This document shows, in pieces, positions 37,603 through 47,564 of a stretch of 64,000 bases of DNA (its first letter is position 1; each line of letters opens with the position of its first letter). Source of the stretch: an uncultured Desulfomonile sp. (GTDB lineage Bacteria > Desulfobacterota > Desulfomonilia > Desulfomonilales > Desulfomonilaceae); the NCBI GenBank assembly GCA_903952205.1, contig CAJBEZ010000003.1:1-64000 (forward strand). The letters run 5' to 3'. Both the position numbers and the translations under genes were made by a program. The notes beneath the pieces are model-generated. The model searched no databases. It was not told the DNA's origin and saw only the letters and a list, made by a program, of their open reading frames with translations.

Positions 37603-37998
37603 CTGAATAACTCAATAGAGCCAATAACATTCTAAACATATTGATAAAGCATAATTGGAAAATCGCCAAGTGGGAAGACTAAGAAAATAACATTACGGTA
37701 AAAACTTCGAAAATAGTCTCTGAGAGTCAAGATCCATGTTCAAAAAACCTCCGGTGGAGCATGTTTATCTGAGGCTAGAAAAGGTTTGTTCCAAAGTCTT
37801 TTCTCTTTCTATAAGTAGCATTTCTTGATAATTACGATGGATTGCTTATTATTCCTAATTAACAGGAATATCCTGATGAAGGTGGAAGACATCGTGGTTG
37901 TTCCACATTAAGAATTGCGACTTCGGATAGACTCACTTGCACAAGTTTACCGTCGGCGCGTTTCGACGCCAACACGAGCATGAAGAAGAGGATTGAAA
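37603..37998. other. Gene-free divergent intergenic region, about 396 bases
   Basis: It lies between divergently oriented genes and should carry both promoters. It is AT-rich in its first 250 bases. The only structure I see is a short inverted repeat ATTCCT-N7-AGGAAT near 37852-37870. No RNA gene was seen. Confidence 0.4.
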
Positions 37999-38538
37999 AT
38001 GCTGATTGAGTCCTACGATCTAAAAATTGAGGTAGCCGATCATAGCGCCGAGGTCTTCGAGTATGAAGCCATAGCGTATCTACCCGTAGACATAAGAGAG
38101 GTCCTTCCTTTCCTCAACAGAACTCTTAAGAGTGGAAATTATTACACAGATGGTCCCGTCTTTTCATGGAGGATTGATGACCACAAGGTTGGATTCTGGC
38201 ATGATCGTATAGCCGCAGACCACCTTGATTCGAGAGATCAGGCAAAAGAGATCATAGATCATCTGGTGAAAATGGTCAACGATATTTGGGAGAAGCGCAG
38301 CGAGATTGAGCCAGACGATAGAACGCACGAAAATCTTCAACCGCTGGAACTCTATCGTTTGCTTCCCAAGACAAACTGTAAATTGTGCGGAGAGAACACC
38401 TGCTTCAACTTTGGCCTAAAACTGGCAGCGGGGATGACTCAATTAAGGGAATGCGGACCTCTCTTTGAAGACACTGGATTCAGGGATAATTTGCAGCGAT
38501 TGGAGTTGTTGATTTCAACGAAGCGCCCGCTTCTTTAG
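37999..38538 (+). CDS. Hypothetical protein with a C-terminal 4Fe-4S-type motif
   Basis: About 179 residues. The first 105 residues form a mixed alpha/beta domain I cannot name (IAYLPVDIREVLPFLNRTL...VGFWHDRIAADHLDSRDQA). The C-terminal part reads LLPKTNCKLCGENTCFNFGL then LKLAAGMTQLRECGPL. That is the C-x2-C-x4-C-x16-17-C pattern of the Fes domain found in corrinoid/CO-dehydrogenase partner proteins and reductive-activator-like proteins. It probably binds one [4Fe-4S] cluster. ATG at 37999 with AGAGGA eight bases before it is preferred over the TTG at 37993. The YajD-like gene follows. Confidence 0.6.
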   Translation: MLIESYDLKIEVADHSAEVFEYEAIAYLPVDIREVLPFLNRTLKSGNYYTDGPVFSWRIDDHKVGFWHDRIAADHLDSRDQAKEIIDHLVKMVNDIWEKRSEIEPDDRTHENLQPLELYRLLPKTNCKLCGENTCFNFGLKLAAGMTQLRECGPLFEDTGFRDNLQRLELLISTKRPLL

Positions 38539-38589
38539 TTATTGAGATTTGCCTATTCATTGATGAAACTAAAGCAAAGCCCGGAGTGT

Positions 38590-38967
38590 ATGAGCATGGT
38601 GAGTATTAAGCCGTCGTCTGAAAATGGGAAGCTGGACCGAATTGTCGGAGAGGCTCGTCGACAACAGGAGATCCGAGAGACTACCTATCGTGAAAAGGCC
38701 CTTAAGATGTTCCCCTGGATCTGTGGTAGATGTGGTCGAGAATTTTCCGGCAGGAGACTCCGAGAATTGACAGTCCATCACAAGGACCACAACCATGACA
38801 ACAACCCACCTGACGGTAGCAACTGGGAGTTGCTTTGCATATACTGTCATGACATGGAACACGCTAAGTATCTTGATGATGAGATCACCCCCGGCGGTGA
38901 ACAGACTTCGTCTTCAACCTTCAAGCCGTTCGCAGGTTTGGCGGATTTGATCAATCGTGAGAAATAA
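38590..38967 (+). CDS. yajD: YajD-type HNH nuclease family protein
   Basis: About 125 residues. The central block is YREKALKMFPWICGRCGREF, then LRELTVHHKDHNHDNNPPDG, then SNWELLCIYCHDMEHAKY. The HNH core (H-H...N...H) and two CxxC zinc pairs match E. coli YajD nearly motif for motif, as does the ending PFAGLADLI. HNH folds cut DNA or RNA, but YajD's own substrate is not established. The frame opens at a TTG (38542), but GGAG before the ATGs at 38590/38596 makes one of these the likely start. It follows the Fe-S protein closely and is probably co-transcribed. Confidence 0.82.
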   Translation: MSMVSIKPSSENGKLDRIVGEARRQQEIRETTYREKALKMFPWICGRCGREFSGRRLRELTVHHKDHNHDNNPPDGSNWELLCIYCHDMEHAKYLDDEITPGGEQTSSSTFKPFAGLADLINREK

Positions 38968-39066
38968 GAGCTTCGTCATAGATATGACCTCTGCCGGAAT
39001 ACCCTGAGCAAAAGGATAGCTTTAAGGGTTACTCAGGAAAGCGTTAGAAATAATCTGGAGCTTTGA

Positions 39067-40041
39067 ATGCCATTGATATCTGAGTCCGATTACAGAGCCC
39101 CTTTTTTGTTTGGAAATCCTCATTTCCAGACAATAATACCTACGCTTTTCCGGAAAGTGGCGGGAGTAGTATATAAGCGTGAAAGAATCGACACGGCGGA
39201 TGAAGATTTTCTGGACCTTGACTGGTCTTCAGTTGGATCGAAACGTTTGTGTATTGTGCTTCATGGACTGGAGGGAAATTCAGGTCGCCCCTATATGAGG
39301 GGCATGGTGAGGGCGCTGAACCGCCGCAGATGGGACGCATTGGCGCTTAATTTCAGGGGATGCTGCGGAGAGCCCAATCGAAAACTCCGGATGTATCACA
39401 GTGGCGAGACTGAAGATCTCCAAGCCGTGATCAACCATGCGTCCGCATTGGGCGCCTATTCACAATTGGCTCTTGTGGGGTTTAGCCTGGGCGGCAATGC
39501 AATTCTGAAGTACCTCGGAGAGCAGGGCGCCTGCGTGGCGCCTATCTTGAGAGCCGCTGTCACAATCTCGGTTCCTTGCGATCTTAGAGCATGTTCAATT
39601 CGTCTTGAAGAATTTCTTAATCGTCCATACTTGAAAAGATTTCTGAGAATGTTACGCGGCAAAATGGAGACTAAGTCACTGATGGCTCCCGATATAGTAA
39701 GCATTGCGGGTTATGATCAGATAAAAACTCTCAAAGAATTCGACGATAGATATACAGCCCCTTTACATGGGTTCAAGGACGCTGATGACTACTACAGTCA
39801 ATCATCATGCAAACAGTTTCTCAATACGATTTCCATCCCAACCCTCCTGATCAACGCCGCAGACGATCCTTTTCTATCACCTAGCTGCTTTCCCACCAAG
39901 GAAGCCGAAGCTAATCAAAACCTGTTTCTCGAAGTCCCTAAACACGGTGGCCATGCGGGATTCATGGCACGAAACAGGGATTTGGAATACTGGTCGGAGA
40001 CACGCGCAACCTCTTTCCTGGAGCAACATTCCCAAGCATGA
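39067..40041 (+). CDS. YheT-family alpha/beta hydrolase
   Basis: A 324-residue protein. The early GNPHFQTIIPTLFRK segment is the YheT/EMB8 family marker. LCIVLHGLEGNSGRPYMRGM supplies the oxyanion region. GFSLGGNA is the nucleophile elbow (Ser). DDPF (INAADDPFLSP) gives the acid and KHGGHAGF the catalytic His. All triad members are present, so it should be an active esterase or lipase; substrates of the family are poorly known. It stands alone, with about 100 bases before it and 285 after. Confidence 0.88.
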   Translation: MPLISESDYRAPFLFGNPHFQTIIPTLFRKVAGVVYKRERIDTADEDFLDLDWSSVGSKRLCIVLHGLEGNSGRPYMRGMVRALNRRRWDALALNFRGCCGEPNRKLRMYHSGETEDLQAVINHASALGAYSQLALVGFSLGGNAILKYLGEQGACVAPILRAAVTISVPCDLRACSIRLEEFLNRPYLKRFLRMLRGKMETKSLMAPDIVSIAGYDQIKTLKEFDDRYTAPLHGFKDADDYYSQSSCKQFLNTISIPTLLINAADDPFLSPSCFPTKEAEANQNLFLEVPKHGGHAGFMARNRDLEYWSETRATSFLEQHSQA

Positions 40042-40110
40042 ATGGGCTTCTCAACTGATAGGCTGTCTTCTCAATCATGTCAGTTTAGAGCCGAAATAGG
40101 ATATATTTAA

Positions 40111-40153
40111 GGCGGAATGAAGATTTCACGGCTTCGCTGCCCTCGTGTTGAGG
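40111..40153. repeat. Dispersed intergenic repeat, copy A
   Basis: About 43 bases with the core GAAGATTTCACGGCTTCGCT. It aligns with copy B at 51261-51306 at roughly three bases in four, both in gene-free DNA just downstream of a gene. Confidence 0.35.
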
Positions 40154-40326
40154 AGTATCCACTATGAATGCGATTCCCGTTACCTCTTTACTCTAATACC
40201 GTTATTACATGATCATGAAGATCGGTGAACCGAATCTTGCACTTTTGGATTGCCCTTCACTTCCGTATTTAGTATCAATGATAGTTGATCCAAGACTATT
40301 ATTCAAACTATGAGGGGAACTTCCAC

Positions 40327-43300
40327 ATGCCAAGACGCGACGACATTAAGAAAGTCATGATTATCGGCTCCGGTCCCATCGTAATAGGGCAGGCCTGTGA
40401 ATTCGATTACTCCGGCACACAGGCTTGCAAGGCTCTCAGGAAACTGGGTTATGAGATTGTCCTCGTGAATTCAAACCCCGCAACTATTATGACTGACCCT
40501 GGCATGTCGGATGTTACTTACATTGAACCCCTGAATCTAAAGACCATGACAAGAATAATTGACAAAGAGAGACCGGATGCCCTCTTGCCAAACCTAGGAG
40601 GGCAATCAGGCTTGAACCTTTCATCAGAGTTGCATAAAGCAGGGGTCTTGGACAAATACGGAGTGAAAATTATCGGGGTCCAGGCTGAGGCTATTGAAAG
40701 AGGCGAAGACCGAATCGCATTCAAGGAAACCATGAATCGGCTTGGAATTGAAATGCCCAGCAGCGACCCTGCATTTAGCGTTGCCGAAGCCGAAAAAATA
40801 GCGGACCAACTTGGTTACCCTGTGGTGATAAGGCCGGCCTACACAATGGGTGGCACTGGCGGAGGTCTCGTTTACAATGCTGAAGAGCTCCGGGTTATAG
40901 CCAGTCGGGGAATCGCTTCCAGTCTTGTAGGTCAAATTCTGGTCGAGGAATCTGTGCTGGGTTGGGAGGAACTCGAACTGGAAGTGGTTCGGGACTCCAA
41001 GAACAAAATGATTACAGTCTGCTTCATAGAGAATGTCGATGCGATGGGTGTTCACACGGGCGATTCATTCTGCACAGCTCCTATGCTTACCATAGATGCG
41101 AAGTTGCAGGAGAGGCTTCAGAAATATTCATACGACATAGTTGAAGCGATAGAAGTAATAGGTGGGACCAATATACAATTTGCCCACGATCCGAAGACTG
41201 GAAGGGTTGTTGTGATTGAGATAAATCCCAGAACCTCGCGCTCGTCCGCTTTGGCGTCCAAAGCCACTGGATTTCCAATTGCTTTAATCTCGGCAATGCT
41301 GGCGGGCGGTATGACCCTGGATGAAATACCATACTGGAGAGATGGGACACTCGATAAATATACCCCCAGCGGAGACTACGTAGTTGTCAAGTTCGCTCGA
41401 TGGGCTTTTGAAAAGTTCGTAGGAGCTGAAGACAAACTGGGGACTCAGATGCGAGCGGTCGGCGAGGTCATGAGCATCGGCAAGAACTACAAAGAGGCCC
41501 TGCAAAAGGCCATTCGATCGCTTGAAACAGGCCGATACGGACTTGGTTTCGCCAAGGATTTCCACCATAAGCCATTGGAAGCATTGATGGATTTGCTGGC
41601 TGAGCCTTCTAGTGAGCGTCAGTTCATCATGTATGAAGCGTTACGCAAGGGGGCCAGTATTGATAGTCTCCATCAAAAGACATACATCAAACCTTGGTTT
41701 ATTGAGCAGATGAAGGAACTAGTGGAGACTGAAGAACAAATCCTTAAGTTTAAAGGAAAGGATATCCCTGAACCCCTTCTTGAGCAAGCCAAGAAAGATG
41801 GATTTGCAGATCGCTACCTATCAAAATTGCTTGATATTCCAGAGAAAGAGATTAGGCGCAAACGAAAGTCAATAGGTATTGTCGAAGCTTGGGAGCCGGT
41901 TCCCGTTAGTGGTGTTGAAAATGCCGCATATTATTACTCGACGTACAACGCGACCGATAAAGTGGATTCGAGTGGCAGACCAAAGATAATGGTTTTAGGT
42001 GGGGGACCAAACCGTATCGGGCAAGGTATAGAATTTGATTATTGCTGCGTTCACGCTGCTTTTGCAATCCGAGATATGGGCTATGAATCCATTATGGTCA
42101 ATTGCAATCCTGAAACTGTGTCGACTGATTATGACACCTCCGACAAATTGTATTTCGAGCCTCTGACAGTCGAGGATGTTCTGAGCATTTATGAAAAGGA
42201 GAAACCCGAAGGGGTAATTGTTCAATTTGGTGGGCAGACCCCTCTAAACATAGCAACCGAGCTTGCGGAGGCAGGGGTCAAAATAATCGGGACATCCCCT
42301 GATGTTATTGATTTGGCGGAGGATAGAGACCGTTTTCGTCAGATGATGCGCAAAATTGGAATTCCTCAACCGGATTCAGGTATGGCTTCCAACCTGGAAG
42401 AAGCGCTAAAAATATCCAAGACAATAGGTTATCCATTAATGGTGAGACCATCTTATGTCTTGGGTGGACGGGCTATGGAAGTCATTCATGACGAAGAAAT
42501 GCTGAGGCATTATGTGGAGGTTGCTGTTGATGTGAGTCCTGCCAGACCCATATTGATTGACAGATTCCTGGAGAGGGCTATTGAGGCTGAGGCCGATGCG
42601 GTGTCAGACGGTACGGACGCTTTCGTGCCGGCGGTAATGGAACATATCGAGTTGGCCGGTGTTCATTCCGGAGACTCGGCGTGCGTAATTCCTCCTATTA
42701 GTATCCCAGCCAAGCATCTCGAAACTATCAATGAATATACTCGAAAGATTGCTGTCGAACTCGGTGTGGTAGGTCTTATGAACATTCAGTACGCCATTGC
42801 GAACGACACGGTATTCATTCTTGAAGCCAACCCAAGGGCTTCACGGACAGTTCCTCTCGTTTCAAAAGTATGCAATATAGCCATGGCCAGTATCGCCACC
42901 CAAATCATGCTGGGCAAGAAGCTTGCCGACTTCGACATAAAACCCAAAACCTTTGCCCATTATGGGGTCAAAGAAGCGGTTTTCCCGTTCAACATGTTTC
43001 CGGAGGTTGACCCTGTCCTAGGACCCGAGATGCGTTCCACCGGCGAGGTCTTGGGATTGGCTGATTCGTTCGGGCTGGCCTTCTTCAAGGCGCAGGAAGC
43101 CACACAGAGTCAGCTTCCGTTGCATGGTACAGTCCTAATTTCAGTTACGGGGCAAGATAGGCCGGCAGTGCTGGAGGTGGCGAGACAATTTGCTGAACTT
43201 GGGTTCGATATAAAAGCCACGGAAGGAACTCACCTATATCTCTTGGAAAACGGCATCCGTTCCGAGCTTGCGCTAAAACTTAATGAAGGTCGTCCGAACA

Positions 43301-43527
43301 TTGACGATCACATAAAGAACCGGGAAATTCATCTCGTGATCAACACGCCCAATGGCAGGCTTAGTAAAGACGACGATTCGTACATCCGAAAATCAGCAAT
43401 AAGGTACAAAGTTCCTTATGTCACGACATTGGCGGCGGCCTTTGCGGCCGCAAGAGGCATCCGTGCGGTTAGAAATAAAGAGGGCGAGATAAAGTCCGTT
43501 CAGAGCTACCATAAAGACATCATTTGA
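40327..43527 (+). CDS. carB: Carbamoyl-phosphate synthase large subunit
   Basis: About 1066 residues. Each half has a pre-ATP-grasp domain, an ATP-grasp domain and matching motifs. GSGPIVIGQACEFDYSGTQA near the start repeats as GGGPNRIGQGIEFDYCCVHA near 555. RPAYTMGGTGGG repeats as RPSYVLGGRAME. EINPRTSRSSALASKATG repeats as EANPRASRTVPLVSKV. The last 130 residues are the MGS-like allosteric domain. It makes carbamoyl phosphate for arginine and pyrimidines with CarA, which is not adjacent here. The frame opens upstream at 40285, but ATG 40327 after GAGGGG gives the canonical MPRRDDIKKV start. Confidence 0.97.
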   Translation: MPRRDDIKKVMIIGSGPIVIGQACEFDYSGTQACKALRKLGYEIVLVNSNPATIMTDPGMSDVTYIEPLNLKTMTRIIDKERPDALLPNLGGQSGLNLSSELHKAGVLDKYGVKIIGVQAEAIERGEDRIAFKETMNRLGIEMPSSDPAFSVAEAEKIADQLGYPVVIRPAYTMGGTGGGLVYNAEELRVIASRGIASSLVGQILVEESVLGWEELELEVVRDSKNKMITVCFIENVDAMGVHTGDSFCTAPMLTIDAKLQERLQKYSYDIVEAIEVIGGTNIQFAHDPKTGRVVVIEINPRTSRSSALASKATGFPIALISAMLAGGMTLDEIPYWRDGTLDKYTPSGDYVVVKFARWAFEKFVGAEDKLGTQMRAVGEVMSIGKNYKEALQKAIRSLETGRYGLGFAKDFHHKPLEALMDLLAEPSSERQFIMYEALRKGASIDSLHQKTYIKPWFIEQMKELVETEEQILKFKGKDIPEPLLEQAKKDGFADRYLSKLLDIPEKEIRRKRKSIGIVEAWEPVPVSGVENAAYYYSTYNATDKVDSSGRPKIMVLGGGPNRIGQGIEFDYCCVHAAFAIRDMGYESIMVNCNPETVSTDYDTSDKLYFEPLTVEDVLSIYEKEKPEGVIVQFGGQTPLNIATELAEAGVKIIGTSPDVIDLAEDRDRFRQMMRKIGIPQPDSGMASNLEEALKISKTIGYPLMVRPSYVLGGRAMEVIHDEEMLRHYVEVAVDVSPARPILIDRFLERAIEAEADAVSDGTDAFVPAVMEHIELAGVHSGDSACVIPPISIPAKHLETINEYTRKIAVELGVVGLMNIQYAIANDTVFILEANPRASRTVPLVSKVCNIAMASIATQIMLGKKLADFDIKPKTFAHYGVKEAVFPFNMFPEVDPVLGPEMRSTGEVLGLADSFGLAFFKAQEATQSQLPLHGTVLISVTGQDRPAVLEVARQFAELGFDIKATEGTHLYLLENGIRSELALKLNEGRPNIDDHIKNREIHLVINTPNGRLSKDDDSYIRKSAIRYKVPYVTTLAAAFAAARGIRAVRNKEGEIKSVQSYHKDII

Positions 43528-44434
43528 TAGCTGTGTCGGCTCCTGATTCGCCGAGGAATATTTCAAGACCAACAATGGAAGCCTTACTGTAAACCTGATC
43601 GAGGAGTTCGAAAAAATTATCCTGTCCCCTCCATAGGGGAAAACTACCGAGCCTCCTGGCCTGTACTGCTGGAATTGTGGGAATTGAAACCTCAGAATAG
43701 TTGGCGCCGCTGGTCTTAGCGTGCCGCCAAAATGATTCAGGGTCGCAAGGCAGTGGTTCGGGTGGAAAGATGGCGCCTACTTCCGGTTCTTCGTCGGGTT
43801 CCATCAAGTATTCATCCTGCGCAATCTCGTTGGAAGAGACCGAAACATCCATGATCTCCAAAAGTTCATCCCGATCCATACCTCTTAACTTGAAAATCAA
43901 AAAGGGGTCGCGATCGAATTCCTCGCCCAGAAGATAATATACTGCAGCAATGTGCTTGCAGGGATTAGACCAATCAGGGCACGAGCAGTCGGTATCAATG
44001 TCTTTCAATTTGTCAGGAAAAAGGCTGAGCTTGACTTCTTTAAAGACATCCTCAATGTTCTCCGGCATTTGGCCTGACAGCAATTTGGCGATGAAAAACG
44101 CTTGGCCAGTCAGGGCCGAAGCAATTTGTCCCCATTCCGTTTTAGAGAGGGTCTTGATCTTTATGATTACAGAATAAGGGGTCTTTCTGGAACCTTGAAC
44201 TTTGGCGGTGACTAAACCCTCGGAGATTTCTATGGAGGCTACTTGCCCACCACGGGCGTAAGACCTCCCTCTTTGAAGCCTTGCTCCGATATTGAAGCTC
44301 TCCAGAACTGATACCCAGCGTTTTGCCCACCAACTTTGACCAAATGCGCCTCTCTTGGTCTGAGATTTTACACCGCCTTTGACTCGTCGGGGGACCGAGG
44401 GTGTGTAGTAATTGCCATATCCCCATCCGCTCAT
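43520..44434 (-). CDS. SWIM zinc-finger protein
   Basis: A 304-residue protein. The N-terminus is basic and aromatic (GQSWWAKRWVSVLE...RLQRGRSYARGGQV). A SWIM zinc finger lies near residues 148-168: DCSCPDWSNPCKHIAAVYYLL, i.e. C-x-C-x(n)-C-x-H. SWIM domains bind DNA or proteins, and this family is regularly encoded next to SNF2 helicases. The gene starts one base after the helicase stop, so the two form an operon. Its last eight bases overlap the end of carB on the other strand. Confidence 0.85.
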   Translation of the reverse strand: MSGWGYGNYYTPSVPRRVKGGVKSQTKRGAFGQSWWAKRWVSVLESFNIGARLQRGRSYARGGQVASIEISEGLVTAKVQGSRKTPYSVIIKIKTLSKTEWGQIASALTGQAFFIAKLLSGQMPENIEDVFKEVKLSLFPDKLKDIDTDCSCPDWSNPCKHIAAVYYLLGEEFDRDPFLIFKLRGMDRDELLEIMDVSVSSNEIAQDEYLMEPDEEPEVGAIFPPEPLPCDPESFWRHAKTSGANYSEVSIPTIPAVQARRLGSFPLWRGQDNFFELLDQVYSKASIVGLEIFLGESGADTAIK

Positions 44435-44435
44435 G

Positions 44436-47400
44436 TCAGTCTCCTATGGCTTCTTTTCGAAGTTTCCAAAGTTCTTTCAAGTCTTTGTCAGATAGTTCCG
44501 TAATCCAACTTTCTCCAACGCCTACGACTTTTTCGGCGACTTCTTTCTTATTTTCGATCATATCGTCAATCTTTTCTTCAATGGTCCCGGCGCAGACGAA
44601 TTTGTGAACCTGTACATTTCGTGTTTGGCCTATGCGGAAAGCTCGATCAGTCGCCTGGTTCTCTACAGCCGGGTTCCACCATCTGTCAAAGTGGAAAACA
44701 TGGTTGGAAGCCGTCAGATTAAGACCGGTTCCACCCGCTTTCAGTGATAGAATGAAGATTGCCGGCCCGTCTCCATCGTTCTGGAAACGTTCGACCATAA
44801 GGTCCCTTTGAGTTTTTGGCACGGCGCCGTGCAGGAAAAGCGCCTCCCTTCCGAATGTTTCCATCAGATGTTTTCGCAGGAGTTTCCCCATCTCTGCATA
44901 CTGACTGAAAACCAACGCCTTCTCGCCGACTTCCATTATTTCTTCCAGCATTTCAGTAAGCCGAGAGAGTTTGCCGGAACGTCCGGGGATGGATGAATTG
45001 TCTTTCAGGAATTGAGCGGGGTGGTTGCAAACCTGCTTCAGTTTGGCAAGTGTCGCCAGAACCAGTCCCTTGCGCTGGATGCCTTCAGAAGATTTCAGAG
45101 CCTCCTCAGTTTCCCTTACCACCGCACTGTAAAGAGACGCCTGCTCTTTGGTCAGCGGGCACATTACCTTCATCTCCTGTTTTTCCGGCAGGTCTGAAAT
45201 AATTGATTTATCTGTTTTTAGACGCCTAAGAACGAATGCCCCGGTTATGCGCTTAAACCGCTCAGTTGCAGCCCTATCATGTTCGGCCTGAATCGGAACA
45301 AAGAATTTCCGTTTAAACTGCGTCTGTGTTCCAAGAAAATTTGGATTCAGAAATTCCATAATGGACCAGAGATCGCCGATGTTGTTCTCGACCGGTGTTC
45401 CTGTTAAGGCGATTCGATAATCCGACTTCAAAGATCTGGCGGCCTTAGCCTGCTTGGTCTCCGGGTTCTTTATGTTTTGAGCTTCGTCAAGTACCACACC
45501 CGCCCAATCAACTTCCTGCAAAAACTTGATGTCACGAAAAAGAAGCCCATAGCTCATGATCACCATCGCGTGATCGACCACCATCTTCTTAAAAGCGTCT
45601 TCTTTATTTCTACCGATACCATGATGAACGAGGACAGAGAGCCCAGGCGTGAATTTTTTCGCCTCTTTTTGCCAGTTGTTTACTACGGTTGTGGGGCAAA
45701 CGAGCAGCACGGGACGGCGCTCGTTGGAACATCTATTGCGCTGAATGAGCGCCAAGGTTTGAACAGTTTTGCCCAGTCCCATATCATCTGCGAGGCATGC
45801 GCCTAGGCCCCACTTGGCTAGAAACGCAAGCCAGGAAAAACCTCTTGTCTGATAAGGACGAAGTGATCCATTAAATGTCTCAGATGGCGACAGTTGCTCT
45901 AGCGGGGAGTTCCCCTCAAGTTGCTGAAGAAGGTTTCCAATCCAGCCTGTAGCGGTGACCCCAGTGAATTCAAAGCCTCGAGGCGGATCTTTTGCCCCAA
46001 CAGCCATCTTGATAATGTCTCCCACTGTTGTCCTGTCAGATTCTTTCTTTTTCCAGGAGTCAACAGCGGCCTGTATCTGTTCCAGATTTACTTCCACCCA
46101 TTGTCCGCGTAAGCGGACCAAAGGAGATTTTAGTTTGGCAAGAGCTTTCAGTTCAGCCAGGCTAAGTTTTACACCACCGAGGGCCACCTCCCAATCGAAA
46201 TCAATTATGGAGCTAAGGGATAGTTCACCTGAACTTTTAAGTTTTGGACTTTTTACTGAGGCCCTGAGTGATATTCGCTCTTTGGCTCCGGAGTTGGTCC
46301 ACCAACCCGGAAACATGACGGTGAATCCGGATTGTTTGAGCAATATCGCCTTTTCGGTGAGGAAGTCGTGAGCCCCAGCGGCGTCCAAAGTATAGCCATG
46401 CGGCTGGTTGGATTTCAGACTATCTTCGATCCTTGGACAGATACTGCCCGCCTGGCCCAACGACAGCAGGAGATACTCTCTGAGATCAGATGAGTTTGCT
46501 TTCAGCGCTTTCGCCGTCTTGGGTTTGGGGTTCCAAGCCTCTTTGGCCGGGACGATGAGACTTGGATCACTGGATGACTGGATTAAATAACTAATGCGCC
46601 AGATTTCATCGTCAACATTCCGGAGATCTTTCCCCTGCGGTTCCGTAGAGTTAGGCTCCTCGATTCGAAAACAAAGACGAAACGGGGATGATTCCGCCAC
46701 GGAAATTGGTCGGCTCCATTTACGGTTTTCCATCCAAAGCTGATTAAGCTCAGATGCGTCGCCATGAATAAGGCTTTCCGAAGATTGTAGCGAATGGATC
46801 CACGCGTCATGGACGCTGTCAAATGAGGGGCCTTTACGCGTGCTGGAACTGAAAAATCTATCCGTGTTGGAATACCTGACCAGGGAGTCAACAGCCCTAA
46901 TCACAAATACTTTTACCAACCCAATGGGGTTGTGGTCAGGGGGAACGAGCGATTCCGCAAAGCTCAGCGATCTAGCAACCGGTGGCATACTTTTTGATAA
47001 AAAGGTCAGTGTCTCGGAATCTTCCGTTGAGAATATAGCCGACCATTTAGCGTGATACTCTTCATTTTTCTTTATCACCGCCGGAATATACCGCTGACGC
47101 GCAACCATGCCTCCCGCGAATTGCAACGCTTCCGACCAGTAGGCCAGGTCATCTCCTATTACAACACCATGATCAAGGGTTCGTCGTCTAATGCATGAGC
47201 AGAGCAAGTCTATGATCTCTTCGGTTTTCAGTTCATATCCGGTTACACCCCAAGAAACGAGTTTCGACTTGGCTCGAGATGCGGGCGCATTTCCGACAAG
47301 CGGGTTAGGAATAGCTGTACGTCCTTGAGTCGGCAACCAGGCCTGCAATTGTAGGAGGCATTTTTTTTTGGGCTTGAATTTTCCTGGAATCGTCCTCATG

Positions 47401-47564
47401 ATGTTAATCAGATGTTCGGGCCCCAGGTCAAAGGCATATTGAGGGCAAACATTGGCAGCATTCTTAGTATGCTTATCCCGCTTCAACTTTTCCAGGCAAA
47501 CATCTGAAGTTTCTCCCCACAGGAAGAGCCTGTCTTCATAAATTCCCGCATGTAGTACAATCAT
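44436..47564 (-). CDS. SNF2-family helicase/translocase
   Basis: A 1042-residue protein. The first 500 residues hold the bacterial SNF2-associated region (LVRLRGQWVEVNLEQIQAAV) used by this subgroup. The motor starts near 565 (LRPYQTRGFSWLAFLAKWG). Walker A is DDMGLGKTVQT near 600, Walker B is VLDEAQNIKN, motif III is LTGTPVENN, motif V is LSLKAGGTGLNL, and motif VI is ATDRAFRIGQTR. All ATPase and coupling motifs are present, so it should move on double-stranded DNA. With its SWIM partner it likely remodels DNA-protein complexes or RNA polymerase, as RapA-like proteins do; the target is inference. Confidence 0.92.
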   Translation of the reverse strand: MIVLHAGIYEDRLFLWGETSDVCLEKLKRDKHTKNAANVCPQYAFDLGPEHLINIMRTIPGKFKPKKKCLLQLQAWLPTQGRTAIPNPLVGNAPASRAKSKLVSWGVTGYELKTEEIIDLLCSCIRRRTLDHGVVIGDDLAYWSEALQFAGGMVARQRYIPAVIKKNEEYHAKWSAIFSTEDSETLTFLSKSMPPVARSLSFAESLVPPDHNPIGLVKVFVIRAVDSLVRYSNTDRFFSSSTRKGPSFDSVHDAWIHSLQSSESLIHGDASELNQLWMENRKWSRPISVAESSPFRLCFRIEEPNSTEPQGKDLRNVDDEIWRISYLIQSSSDPSLIVPAKEAWNPKPKTAKALKANSSDLREYLLLSLGQAGSICPRIEDSLKSNQPHGYTLDAAGAHDFLTEKAILLKQSGFTVMFPGWWTNSGAKERISLRASVKSPKLKSSGELSLSSIIDFDWEVALGGVKLSLAELKALAKLKSPLVRLRGQWVEVNLEQIQAAVDSWKKKESDRTTVGDIIKMAVGAKDPPRGFEFTGVTATGWIGNLLQQLEGNSPLEQLSPSETFNGSLRPYQTRGFSWLAFLAKWGLGACLADDMGLGKTVQTLALIQRNRCSNERRPVLLVCPTTVVNNWQKEAKKFTPGLSVLVHHGIGRNKEDAFKKMVVDHAMVIMSYGLLFRDIKFLQEVDWAGVVLDEAQNIKNPETKQAKAARSLKSDYRIALTGTPVENNIGDLWSIMEFLNPNFLGTQTQFKRKFFVPIQAEHDRAATERFKRITGAFVLRRLKTDKSIISDLPEKQEMKVMCPLTKEQASLYSAVVRETEEALKSSEGIQRKGLVLATLAKLKQVCNHPAQFLKDNSSIPGRSGKLSRLTEMLEEIMEVGEKALVFSQYAEMGKLLRKHLMETFGREALFLHGAVPKTQRDLMVERFQNDGDGPAIFILSLKAGGTGLNLTASNHVFHFDRWWNPAVENQATDRAFRIGQTRNVQVHKFVCAGTIEEKIDDMIENKKEVAEKVVGVGESWITELSDKDLKELWKLRKEAIGD

